A stretch of 64,000 nt of DNA from Paenibacillus sp. XY044 (lineage in GTDB: Bacteria; Bacillota; Bacilli; Paenibacillales; Paenibacillaceae). The DNA lies in contig NZ_NQMO01000001.1 of NCBI RefSeq assembly GCF_002257645.1, forward strand, positions 1,536,065-1,600,064, given 5' to 3'. Within the stretch, counting starts at the first letter, position 1. Every line of letters begins with the position of its first letter. Of the stretch, positions 1 through 7,461 are shown one piece after another. Below the pieces are notes generated by a model. The model worked only from the letters and a program-made list of their open reading frames with translations, did not search any database and had not been told where the DNA came from. The position numbers and the translations under genes are program-made.

Positions 1-458
1 ATTTATGGGATTGGGCAGAGTCCCGTTTCGGGAAATCCGAACTGTTAATCGAGTATGTCGTGAACGTGCCTGACAAGGTCACCGGTTATGAAATTGTAAA
101 TGAAGTTGGCAGTATTACGATGAATAACCTGAATGGATCGTATCAGGTGGAAAATCATGTTGGCGGGATCACCGTTGAGGGAGCGTATGTTGTAGGGAAA
201 TCCAAAATCAAGTCAGAAGCAGGAAGCGTCCGTGTGGGGATCCTGGAAATGGAGAGGGGCAGCAGTCTACAGGTTGGCACCGATGTAGGCGGTGTTCAAG
301 CGGTACTTGCGAACTCCCTGTCTTGCACTTTGAAGGTTCAAAGCGAACTCGGAACGATATCCGGGGTATCCAAAGGTTCTACCGATATCAACGGCGGAGG
401 TCCGATCATTTCGATTTCCACTTCGGTCGGAGCCATTTCGGTTGAAGAATCCATATGA
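1..458 (+). CDS. DUF4097-like beta-strand repeat protein, C-terminal part
   Basis: The reading frame is open at the left edge (codons in frame from base 3) and ends with TGA at 456-458, so only about 151 C-terminal residues are visible. They form short alternating strands with recurring units such as NEVGSITM, NHVGGITV, SEAGSVRV, TDVGGVQA and SELGTISG. This is the right-handed beta-repeat pattern of DUF4097/putative adhesin proteins found in Bacillales next to membrane-stress operons. No catalytic motif is seen. The start, any membrane anchor and the operon partners lie outside the window. The function is not known; the family call is fairly secure, the role is not. Confidence 0.7.
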   Translation, partial: LWDWAESRFGKSELLIEYVVNVPDKVTGYEIVNEVGSITMNNLNGSYQVENHVGGITVEGAYVVGKSKIKSEAGSVRVGILEMERGSSLQVGTDVGGVQAVLANSLSCTLKVQSELGTISGVSKGSTDINGGGPIISISTSVGAISVEESI

Positions 459-518
459 AATCCGTATTTCAAAAATAATGCAGATGAAATGACCTGCTCT
501 TTTTTTCGATACAATCGA

Positions 519-562
519 GAGGCTGTTCCTGAGTCCAAAGACTTAGGACAGCCTCTTTGTTT
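519..562 (+). terminator. Intrinsic terminator after the DUF4097-like gene
   Basis: GAGGCTGT at 519 starts a long stem that closes with ACAGCCTC at 548-555. The arms pair over about 15 bp with one bulged T and a 6-nt loop, and are followed by TTTGTTT. Confidence 0.85.
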
Positions 563-673
563 ATTCGACAAAATAACTGGAAACCTTACCTAATCCCTAA
601 AATATTCATGTTCGCAGCGCTAAATATACTATAAGATATAGGAAGTACAGTTGTAATTTGGGGGTTCGACCAC

Positions 674-2263
674 ATGGAAAACAATTACCTCGCCGAGGTT
701 CGACGACGTTGCATCGCCTATGGAATGCAGCCAACGGATGTTCCCTCTCCCTTAACAACCGTGTCCGAAGATCATTTACAGAGACAGAAGCGGCTCTATG
801 CTGACATTTTGGAGGTCACGAAGGGTTTTGGAGAGAACACGATTCAATTACTAAACGGGCAAATGGTTTCATTCCTCGTCACGGATGATAAAGGTTTGGT
901 TATTGATTCCTTCGGTGATCGGATTATGAGAGAAAATCTATCACAGTTGAACATTAAAGAAGGGAGCTTGCTGATTGAGCGAGAGGTGGGCATTTGTGCG
1001 ACGCTGATTACGCTGGAAAAGAAAATTCCGTTTCAAACCGTGGGAACGGATCATTTTCATCTTGTTCTGCACGAATCTGCCTGCCATAGCGTACCGTTTT
1101 CGGTTCCGGGCAATCATGGAATGCGTGATGGGACGATTTCCCTGATGACCAGCGTCGTCGATTTTAGTAACTATCAGCTCGCCATGCTCGTCAATATGGC
1201 GGAATCCATGGGAAGGGAGCTGATGCTCAGAAAAACGAACCAGCGTCAACTGGATCTGCATCATCTTATGGTGGACAATCTGGATACGGGGATTCTTTTA
1301 GCTGACGGATCCGGAACCATTGTCGATTTTAACCATGTCGCGCTGAATATCATACCCGATTATATTTCGGTCGGACAGTCTTCCTATCAAATAGCGGAGC
1401 TTGGACCGCATTTTTTGCACACGATTGCTAACGGGCAGCGGCAGCGGGGGATCGAGGTGCATTTTCACGACAACGGAGCGCACACGGTTTGCCTTGCCGA
1501 CATCATCCCGATTTTTGAAAATGGCGTCATTCAAGGCGCCTATGCGCAGCTGAGGGATATTACCGATCGCTATTTATTGGAGCAGCAGATCATCGTCAGC
1601 GAGAAGCTATCGGCGATTGGGAAGCTGGCCGCCGGTTTGGCCCATGAAATCCGTAATCCGCTTACCGCCATCATGGGCTTTGTGCAAATTATCCGCGAGC
1701 GTCCGCTTGACCCGGACACGACCCGTTATTTGGGTTTTGTGCACGAGGAGCTGGTGCGCGTCAAAAATCTCGTATCGGATTTTGTAACGATGTCCAAGCC
1801 TTCTTTTCCCATCGTCAAGCCGATCGATATCAATCCCTTTCTTGACAGCGTGCTTGATTTTATGGAGGGACAAGCTGCGCTGCACGATATCCGGTTTAAC
1901 CGTGATTTTCATACGGGTGAGCAGGACATCCTGTACGCCGATGCTGCACAAATTAAACAGGTTTTGATCAATATTTTACAAAATGCCGTTGAAGCGTCTG
2001 AGCCTAAAGAAGCCGTAACATTAAAAACGTCCAAACAAAACAACCATCTAACCATCACTATTTCTGACAATGGCGCCGGTATTAGTCCTGAAAACCTCAC
2101 AAAAATTCAAAATCCTTTTTTTACAACCAAAGAGAACGGAACGGGCCTGGGTCTATCCGTATCCTACCGTATTATCAACAACCACAACGGAGAGATCAGC
2201 GTCGATTCCAGATTGGGTGCAGGTACGGATTTCAATATCCATTTACCCTTGTCAGGCATTTAA
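674..2263 (+). CDS. GAF-PAS sensor histidine kinase
   Basis: This 529-residue protein has no obvious membrane segment. The N-terminal ~190 residues resemble the GAF-type sensor of AcoR/DhaR activators, followed by a PAS domain (~residues 195-300). A HisKA domain carries HEIRNPL with the phospho-acceptor His at residue 324, and a HATPase domain shows the N box (NAVEAS), DNGAGI and GTGLGLS. The layout fits a cytoplasmic AtoS/KinA-like kinase sensing a small molecule. No response regulator gene is adjacent. Instead a TPP enzyme gene follows after 14 bases, so the kinase may sense a metabolite of that enzyme or feed a distant regulator such as Spo0F; this is inference. The ATG has only a weak GGGGG ribosome site. 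Confidence 0.85.
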   Translation: MENNYLAEVRRRCIAYGMQPTDVPSPLTTVSEDHLQRQKRLYADILEVTKGFGENTIQLLNGQMVSFLVTDDKGLVIDSFGDRIMRENLSQLNIKEGSLLIEREVGICATLITLEKKIPFQTVGTDHFHLVLHESACHSVPFSVPGNHGMRDGTISLMTSVVDFSNYQLAMLVNMAESMGRELMLRKTNQRQLDLHHLMVDNLDTGILLADGSGTIVDFNHVALNIIPDYISVGQSSYQIAELGPHFLHTIANGQRQRGIEVHFHDNGAHTVCLADIIPIFENGVIQGAYAQLRDITDRYLLEQQIIVSEKLSAIGKLAAGLAHEIRNPLTAIMGFVQIIRERPLDPDTTRYLGFVHEELVRVKNLVSDFVTMSKPSFPIVKPIDINPFLDSVLDFMEGQAALHDIRFNRDFHTGEQDILYADAAQIKQVLINILQNAVEASEPKEAVTLKTSKQNNHLTITISDNGAGISPENLTKIQNPFFTTKENGTGLGLSVSYRIINNHNGEISVDSRLGAGTDFNIHLPLSGI

Positions 2264-2277
2264 AAGGAGTGTCCTGT

Positions 2278-3912
2278 GTGAAAAATGTCGTTGAGCTCTT
2301 AGTTGAAACGCTTGTCAGTCTGGATATTCAGCATGCCTTCGGGATTCCTGGCAAATCGGTCGCGCCGGTGATTCTGGAATTTGGCAACCAGGGGATCGAA
2401 TTTATTCTGGGGAGGCATGAAAGCGGAGCGGGTTTTGCAGCCGGAGGTTATGCTTTTACAGGCAAACAGCTGGGCGTAGTCGTCGGAACATCCGGACCGG
2501 GAGGGACCAATCTGGTCACAGCCGCGGCCCACGCAAAAATGAACGCCCTGCCCGTTCTTTTCATTACGGGACATCAGTCGGCGGCGGAAACCGGGATACC
2601 GCAATGCCAGGATTCTTCGTCATTCGGAATCGATTTGGCGGAAATCATGAAACCCGTTACGCTGTTCAGCACGATGGTCTCCCGCGCCGATACCTTCCCG
2701 GCGATCTTTAACCATGCCTTGCGCGAAGCGATGACCGGACGGAAAGGTCCGGTGCATCTGTGCATCCCCTTTGACGTTATGATCTCGCCCGTGGCCGAGC
2801 CGAATATTCATATCCCGTCAAGCCGTTTAAACTATGCCGCAACCAATCTGACGGATGTGGTGAATCAGCTGCGAGCCGCAAGGAACCCTGTGATTCTGGC
2901 AGGGAAAGGTGTCGTCCTCTCCGGAGCTCAAGAACCCCTCGCCAGTTTCGCTGAACAGTTTCAGGTTCCCATTGTCACAACTCCCGGTGGAAAGGGGAGC
3001 ATCCATTCGTCGCACTATCTTTATCACGGCCCCTTTGGACTGGGCGGGCACCAAAAAGCCAGAGACCTGCTTGAGTCGGGCGTCGACCTGATGCTGGTGA
3101 TGGGTTCGCGTGTGAGCGATACCGCCTTGGCGGGCTTGGACCGTTCTTATTTCCCGCAAAGGATCATCCAGTTCGACATCTCTTACGAATTTATGGGCGG
3201 CATTATACAAGCTGAGCATACGCATGTGTTTGGCGATTTAAAAACGAACCTTGAGGAACTGCTGCGTCTGTATCCGAATGAGAGCACTAGTGAGAAGGTA
3301 GGGGTTGGTGAGCGTTATCACGATCCGCTGCCTGTGCTTCAGTCCCTTTCGGTGGCGGAAGTCTGCCAGGCGCTAGGGGATATTATTCCTGAGCAGTCCA
3401 CGATTTTTGCCGATGATGGGGCTCACGGGTACCATGCGGTGCGTTGGCTTGATTTAAAGCCGGGCGTAACCTTTTTCTTCGATTCCTATTTCGCGTCCAT
3501 GGCCAATGCGATCGGGATGGCGATTGGCGCTAAATTTGCCGACGGGGAACAAAACGTCATTTGTTTGACGGGAGACGGCTGCTTATTTATGCTGGGCTCC
3601 GAAATATCGACATGCGTCGCCGAACAGCTGCCCGTCATCTTTATTGTCATCAATAACGGACAGCTGGATATGGCATTAAAAGGAATGCGCGAGTTTACCG
3701 GGCGAACCGACGGTACGATCTTTAAGCAGCCTTTGGATGCCGCCGCGTTTGCGGCTTCGATGGGAGCGGACAGCGCAAGATGCACGACGCTCAGCGAATT
3801 TACGCAGATATTTAAACAGGCGCTGCAGTTCAATAAGCCTTTTGTGATTGACGTGATCGTGGATAAAGAGGAGATCCCTTCCACCTTGGCACGGCAAATG
3901 AAGCTTGATTAA
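2278..3912 (+). CDS. Thiamine-pyrophosphate-dependent enzyme (acetolactate synthase-like)
   Basis: The 544-residue protein has the three-domain layout of the POX/AHAS/benzoylformate decarboxylase family. The catalytic Glu of the N-terminal PYR domain is residue 48 (RHESG), and the TPP/Mg motif runs from GDG (432-434) to NN (459-460). Substrate cannot be read from sequence; acetolactate synthase, oxo-acid decarboxylase or sulfopyruvate-type activity are all possible. The start chosen is GTG 2278, placed 8 bases after AAAGGAG; a GTG at 2269 lies inside that ribosome site and is unlikely. It probably shares a transcript with the kinase upstream, and a strong terminator closes the unit at 3943. 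Confidence 0.85.
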   Translation: MKNVVELLVETLVSLDIQHAFGIPGKSVAPVILEFGNQGIEFILGRHESGAGFAAGGYAFTGKQLGVVVGTSGPGGTNLVTAAAHAKMNALPVLFITGHQSAAETGIPQCQDSSSFGIDLAEIMKPVTLFSTMVSRADTFPAIFNHALREAMTGRKGPVHLCIPFDVMISPVAEPNIHIPSSRLNYAATNLTDVVNQLRAARNPVILAGKGVVLSGAQEPLASFAEQFQVPIVTTPGGKGSIHSSHYLYHGPFGLGGHQKARDLLESGVDLMLVMGSRVSDTALAGLDRSYFPQRIIQFDISYEFMGGIIQAEHTHVFGDLKTNLEELLRLYPNESTSEKVGVGERYHDPLPVLQSLSVAEVCQALGDIIPEQSTIFADDGAHGYHAVRWLDLKPGVTFFFDSYFASMANAIGMAIGAKFADGEQNVICLTGDGCLFMLGSEISTCVAEQLPVIFIVINNGQLDMALKGMREFTGRTDGTIFKQPLDAAAFAASMGADSARCTTLSEFTQIFKQALQFNKPFVIDVIVDKEEIPSTLARQMKLD

Positions 3913-3942
3913 GGAAATTCTGCATCAAAGGTTAGCAGCGTG

Positions 3943-3972
3943 AACGAGACCACGAAGTGGTCTCGTTTTTTA
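3943..3972 (+). terminator. Intrinsic terminator of the kinase/TPP-enzyme unit
   Basis: ACGAGACCAC at 3944-3953 pairs perfectly with GTGGTCTCGT at 3957-3966 around a GAA loop, followed by a T run. Confidence 0.93.
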
Positions 3973-4116
3973 TGACTAAATCTCTCGATCATAATCGTGT
4001 TCGAAATGTGTTATCAAAGCATTTGGATATTTTCGGAAAATTCGTTTAGAAGCATTGTGGTTTGGGTTAATCCCAAATATGGAGGACTAGCGTGAGTATT
4101 AAGCCCTAATTCTTTG

Positions 4117-4129
4117 GAAAACGGTTTTC
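4117..4129. promoter_or_regulatory. 13-bp palindrome upstream of the helveticin-like gene
   Basis: GAAAAC-G-GTTTTC is a perfect palindrome around a single base, 55 bases before the ATG at 4185. It has the CG centre of a CcpA cre site but differs from the consensus at several positions, so it is only a candidate operator. Confidence 0.3.
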
Positions 4130-4184
4130 ATAGCGACTTAATTCGATTAGCATGGGGCTAAGACTTTTCTATGGAGGTATTTAT

Positions 4185-5174
4185 ATGTATTCTTATCAGG
4201 CATCAATTTCAAGGCACAGGTACTTCAAATTATTCTGCTTGCTCGCCCTTTCCATTCTGATGTTCGGGACGTCAAGTCTGCCCGCTTTCGCGGCATCGCC
4301 GGGAAAAACCGTAAACGCTTCGGCAAAACTCGCTTACAATCTTAAGGGACTTCATCATAAACTGGCGGTGCAGAAGGCGTATATCGCTTCGAAATACGTA
4401 TATGTAACCCAGCGGTCCAAAGGTACGGTCTATCTTTCAAGATTGGTCATCAACGGTAATAACGCTACATATAAAGATGAAATGAAGATTACGAATGCCG
4501 GTCACGGCCAGACGCTCGATATGTACACCTATAAGGACATCAATTACTTTTATTTCAGCTCAAAAGCTGATCCTTCAACAAGTAACTATTGGTCGCTCCA
4601 GGTGGCTAGGCTTCAATATTCGGCCGGAAAGACCGTCGATTATACGGATCTGCACCGGTTCACGTACATGAATTATGCCAACAAGACAGGTGCAAGATTA
4701 GGGGATACGTACCGTGTTGATGGCGGCGGGAACAGCACTTATACCTTTTTCCGGGTCCAAACGAAGCAGGGGAAGGTTACGTGGTCCATTTATGACACGG
4801 TTAAACTGAACAAACTGTTGGACAGCAACGAGCAGGTGCGTCTGGATAGTGCTGCGGCGAAAGCAGCGTGCGTATCCAGCTTCACCCAATCGGGCAGTGC
4901 CATCGTGAGACCGAACGGTTCCTTCCAAGGCGCCGATTTGCTGGGTAAAACCGAAATATACACGTCGGGTGGCGCTGAAGGGAATACGCCACAGATTGCC
5001 AAGTTATCTGGTACTGGGGCATACAAGAGCCTGGTGAAAATCACCAATGTCGGAAAACATGAAATCGAAGGCGTACAAACCAAAAACGGGAACGTTTATT
5101 TTAATATCGTGACAAACCCCGACAGCAAACAGAACACGCAGAAAATTTATTACGTTCCAGACAGCATATTTTAA
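4185..5174 (+). CDS. Secreted helveticin-J-like protein
   Basis: This 329-residue protein has a Sec signal peptide: basic N terminus, hydrophobic core and an AFA-AS cleavage site near residue 35. The mature part resembles the helveticin J family of lactobacillar class III bacteriocins, from memory of that family: VQK...SKYVYVTQ near the start, NAGHGQTLDMY, and SIYDTVKLNKLLDSNEQV in the second half. The family folds as a blade-type beta structure and its killing mechanism is unclear. No immunity gene is obvious; the nearest candidate is the small membrane protein at 5280-5504 on the other strand. The start is ATG 4185 with TGGAGGTA upstream, giving a proper signal peptide; an in-frame ATG at 4152 would spoil it. 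Confidence 0.65.
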   Translation: MYSYQASISRHRYFKLFCLLALSILMFGTSSLPAFAASPGKTVNASAKLAYNLKGLHHKLAVQKAYIASKYVYVTQRSKGTVYLSRLVINGNNATYKDEMKITNAGHGQTLDMYTYKDINYFYFSSKADPSTSNYWSLQVARLQYSAGKTVDYTDLHRFTYMNYANKTGARLGDTYRVDGGGNSTYTFFRVQTKQGKVTWSIYDTVKLNKLLDSNEQVRLDSAAAKAACVSSFTQSGSAIVRPNGSFQGADLLGKTEIYTSGGAEGNTPQIAKLSGTGAYKSLVKITNVGKHEIEGVQTKNGNVYFNIVTNPDSKQNTQKIYYVPDSIF

Positions 5175-5210
5175 TTGCTGCGGACTGGCCAGCCCCAAGA
5201 GGAGCTAGAA

Positions 5211-5242
5211 AACAACCTGACATGGTGCAGGTTGTTTTTTTC
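5211..5242 (+). terminator. Intrinsic terminator after the helveticin-like gene
   Basis: AACAACCTG (5211-5219) pairs with CAGGTTGTT (5228-5236), followed by a run of seven Ts. Confidence 0.9.
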
Positions 5243-5279
5243 TATTGGCTCTTTTCGTAACCATTGTTGCCTTTTAATG

Positions 5280-5504
5280 CTACATTTTTCCTTGCTTTAT
5301 CCAAGACCAAATTCGATACGAACCCAACAATGCCACAAGTAGCACAAGAAGCAACATGAATACCAAAATGCCAAGTCGATTGATTTCTCTTAGACCAACT
5401 GCATTGATAAGTACAAAGGTTCCAAAACCTAAGAAAAAAAGATACATGAATACGTTTGGAACAATCCAGGCAATCCTGAGTTTGATGTTTTTATTGTTCA
5501 ACAT
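5280..5504 (-). CDS. Small two-helix membrane protein
   Basis: The 74-residue protein has two hydrophobic segments, about residues 12-34 and 46-66, with a positively charged tail (WSWIKQGKM). The ATG at 5504 follows GGAGGTGGAG directly; a further in-frame ATG lies upstream at 5528 but has no ribosome site. I do not recognise the family. It converges on the helveticin-like gene across that gene's terminator, so an immunity-type role is conceivable but unsupported. Confidence 0.55.
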   Translation of the reverse strand: MLNNKNIKLRIAWIVPNVFMYLFFLGFGTFVLINAVGLREINRLGILVFMLLLVLLVALLGSYRIWSWIKQGKM

Positions 5505-5700
5505 CTCCACCTCCATATGACACATCATATTTCGAGCTTTTGAGTAATGAAAAGTGCCTTTCTATTTGATGCGGTTCGAACATTTTCCGTGGGATCATGG
5601 CCATGGTAAAATATAACGAAGTCAAACGTGAAGTAATTTAATTCGGATTTCATTGCGAGTTATTTGCATGAAATGTCATTTGCAAGGAAAGGTGAAAAAG

Positions 5701-6177
5701 ATGTCCGTTAAAACGAATGCCTGCCGAATACTCGACACATTCCGGATGAAGTATTCGCTGCACGAATATCAGTGGGATGAAAATCAGCTGGATGCGGCAA
5801 CGGTTGCCGCCAAAGTAGGGCTGGAGCCCGCGCAGTTGTTCAAGACACTCATTTTAAGAGGAGATAAGACAGGGGTCCTCGCTGCCTGTATACCAGGCGA
5901 CCGGGAACTGAATTTGAAAAGTCTGGCCGCAGCAAGCGGCAATAAAAAAGTGGAGATGGTTCCCGTCAAAGAAATCCAATCATTAACGGGATATATCCGG
6001 GGCGGCGTGTCTCCACTAGGCATGAAGAAAAAATATCCTCTCTATTTGAATGCATCGGTGAGCTCGATGGAACTCGTCAGCATTAGCGGAGGAAAGCGGG
6101 GACTGCAAATTTTTCTGAGCGGGCAAGACTTAGCGGCAGCTGCGGAGGGGCATCTGGCCGATATAGTGTACAGCTAG
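5701..6177 (+). CDS. ybaK: YbaK/EbsC-family aminoacyl-tRNA deacylase
   Basis: The 158-residue protein matches the length and pattern of the YbaK/EbsC/ProX family, which hydrolyses mischarged tRNAs, typically Cys-tRNA(Pro). Visible family features are the N-terminal helix and LHEYQWDE, the central LFKTLILRGDK with its conserved Lys, the GDRELNLKSLA stretch, and the loop GYIRGGVSPLGMKKKYP that lines the active site. The start is ATG 5701 with AAAGGTG upstream; the frame extends further upstream to an ATG at 5653 but with poorer context. It appears to be a single-gene unit. Confidence 0.88.
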   Translation: MSVKTNACRILDTFRMKYSLHEYQWDENQLDAATVAAKVGLEPAQLFKTLILRGDKTGVLAACIPGDRELNLKSLAAASGNKKVEMVPVKEIQSLTGYIRGGVSPLGMKKKYPLYLNASVSSMELVSISGGKRGLQIFLSGQDLAAAAEGHLADIVYS

Positions 6178-6219
6178 ACCGCAACGACTAGATGGCTTAT
6201 AGTCACCCAGCAGAACAAT

Positions 6220-6324
6220 CTAGATCTTGCCCATCGTACTCAAAAGCTGCATCAGTATTATAAAAAACACACCGATCACTACTAGAACAATGACCATAAT
6301 CAAAACAAATTTTTTTCCATCCAT
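6220..6324 (-). CDS. 34-residue single-pass membrane peptide
   Basis: The ATG at 6324 follows GAGGTG with a 7-base spacer, and the frame runs 34 codons to TAG. The product starts MDGKKF, has one hydrophobic stretch of about 22 residues rich in Val, Ile, Leu and Phe, and ends STMGKI. The good ribosome site and clean N-in/C-out topology support translation. It converges on the YbaK gene. The function is unknown; small membrane peptides of this form occur widely in Bacillales, and a type I toxin is possible, but no antisense RNA was identified. Confidence 0.5.
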   Translation of the reverse strand: MDGKKFVLIMVIVLVVIGVFFIILMQLLSTMGKI

Positions 6325-6540
6325 AGCAAAACACCTCAGGATGATTATACCAAAACATTATACTCTTCCATAACAAATAAAGGAAAGCATGACGGGAATT
6401 TATTAGGAGGTAATGTGAAAAGTTAATGGCATCCATACTTCCGACACACATCTGCACCAAGACCGTTTTCCGTGTATCTTAAGGGGAGATCCAGGATGAA
6501 AGGACGCTTTTGACGGCGTTTGAAAGAAAGGGAGGATTTC

Positions 6541-7185
6541 ATGAACGTTCTGATTATCGGAGCCAACGGCCAAATTGGCCGACATCTTGTAAGAAAGCTG
6601 CGGGAATCCAATGGGCACAAAGCCATCGCGATGGTGCGAACCGACGAACAGAAAGCGGCATTCGAACAGCAGGGCGTGCAAGCCGTGCTTGCTGACCTGG
6701 AAGGGAGCATCGATGAGATTGCCCTTGCTGCAAAGGGTGCAGATGCTGTCGTATTTACTGCAGGGTCGGGCGGCCATACTGGGGCCGATAAAACCATGAT
6801 GATTGATTTGGACGGTGCGATCAAATCGATGGAGGCAACCAAACAAGCCGAGGTGCGGCGTTTTATCATAGTGAGCGCGATCGGGGTCCATCACCGTGAG
6901 CTCTGGATGGAAAGTGCGCCTTACTACAGCGCGGCGAAGCATTATGCGGATATCTGGCTCAAGCATAGCGGCTTGGATTATACGATAATTCGCCCAGGAC
7001 GGCTGACCAATAATCCCGGAACCGGGAAGATCGCCGCAGCGATTGACCTGGATCGAGGGGAAATTCCCCGTGAGGATGTGGCTGAGGCCATTCTAGCTTC
7101 TTTGGAAAATCGTCATACCATTGGCAAAGCGTTTGATATAATCAGCGGTGTAACGCCGATCGAAGCAGCATTAAACGCGCTATAA
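6541..7185 (+). CDS. NAD(P)-binding atypical SDR (YhfK-like)
   Basis: The 214-residue protein opens with the Rossmann motif GANGQIGRHL and continues with acidic and GADAVVF segments typical of SDR_a5/NAD(P)H-binding proteins such as B. subtilis YhfK. YYSAAKHYAD supplies a YxxxK-like pair and IIRPGRL is the family's PG loop. It is shorter than classical epimerases, and the substrate is unknown. ATG 6541 follows AAGGGAGG. The 216 bases upstream hold an AT-rich tract and AGGAGGTA before a stop-terminated ATG, with no gene I can support. Confidence 0.85.
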   Translation: MNVLIIGANGQIGRHLVRKLRESNGHKAIAMVRTDEQKAAFEQQGVQAVLADLEGSIDEIALAAKGADAVVFTAGSGGHTGADKTMMIDLDGAIKSMEATKQAEVRRFIIVSAIGVHHRELWMESAPYYSAAKHYADIWLKHSGLDYTIIRPGRLTNNPGTGKIAAAIDLDRGEIPREDVAEAILASLENRHTIGKAFDIISGVTPIEAALNAL

Positions 7186-7240
7186 GCAGTAAATTCTGTG
7201 AAGAATATCCTGGATAACTCTATATAAACCATGTTTATCG

Positions 7241-7266
7241 AAGCCGCTGAATAAGCGGCTTTTTTG
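7241..7266 (+). terminator. Intrinsic terminator
   Basis: AAGCCGCT (7241-7248) and AGCGGCTT (7254-7261) form a stem with loop GAATA, followed by Ts. Confidence 0.9.
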
Positions 7267-7461
7267 CCGAAAAAAACAGAATCATGCGATGACCTGCGAT
7301 GACCCACTGACTAAAGTAGCGTATGGTAAATCATACCAATGTAACATGGAATTGTGATTTTTGCGGGATACACATGCCCTGGGACTCGAATGGATAATGA
7401 TGATGATCGAGAATGTTGGCACTCTCGTCTAATATCAGGTTCTGCTGAAAGGAGTTTGCGT

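Noticed and set aside
4092..4109. A five-codon frame (GTG start) after GGAGG, before the helveticin-like gene
   Set aside because: Too short and without an associated attenuator hairpin or terminator; the ribosome-site match may be chance.
6400..6425. AGGAGGTA followed by ATG TGA, a start directly followed by a stop
   Set aside because: It could be a minimal leader ORF or the scar of a deleted gene, but no structure or homologous fragment next to it supports either reading.
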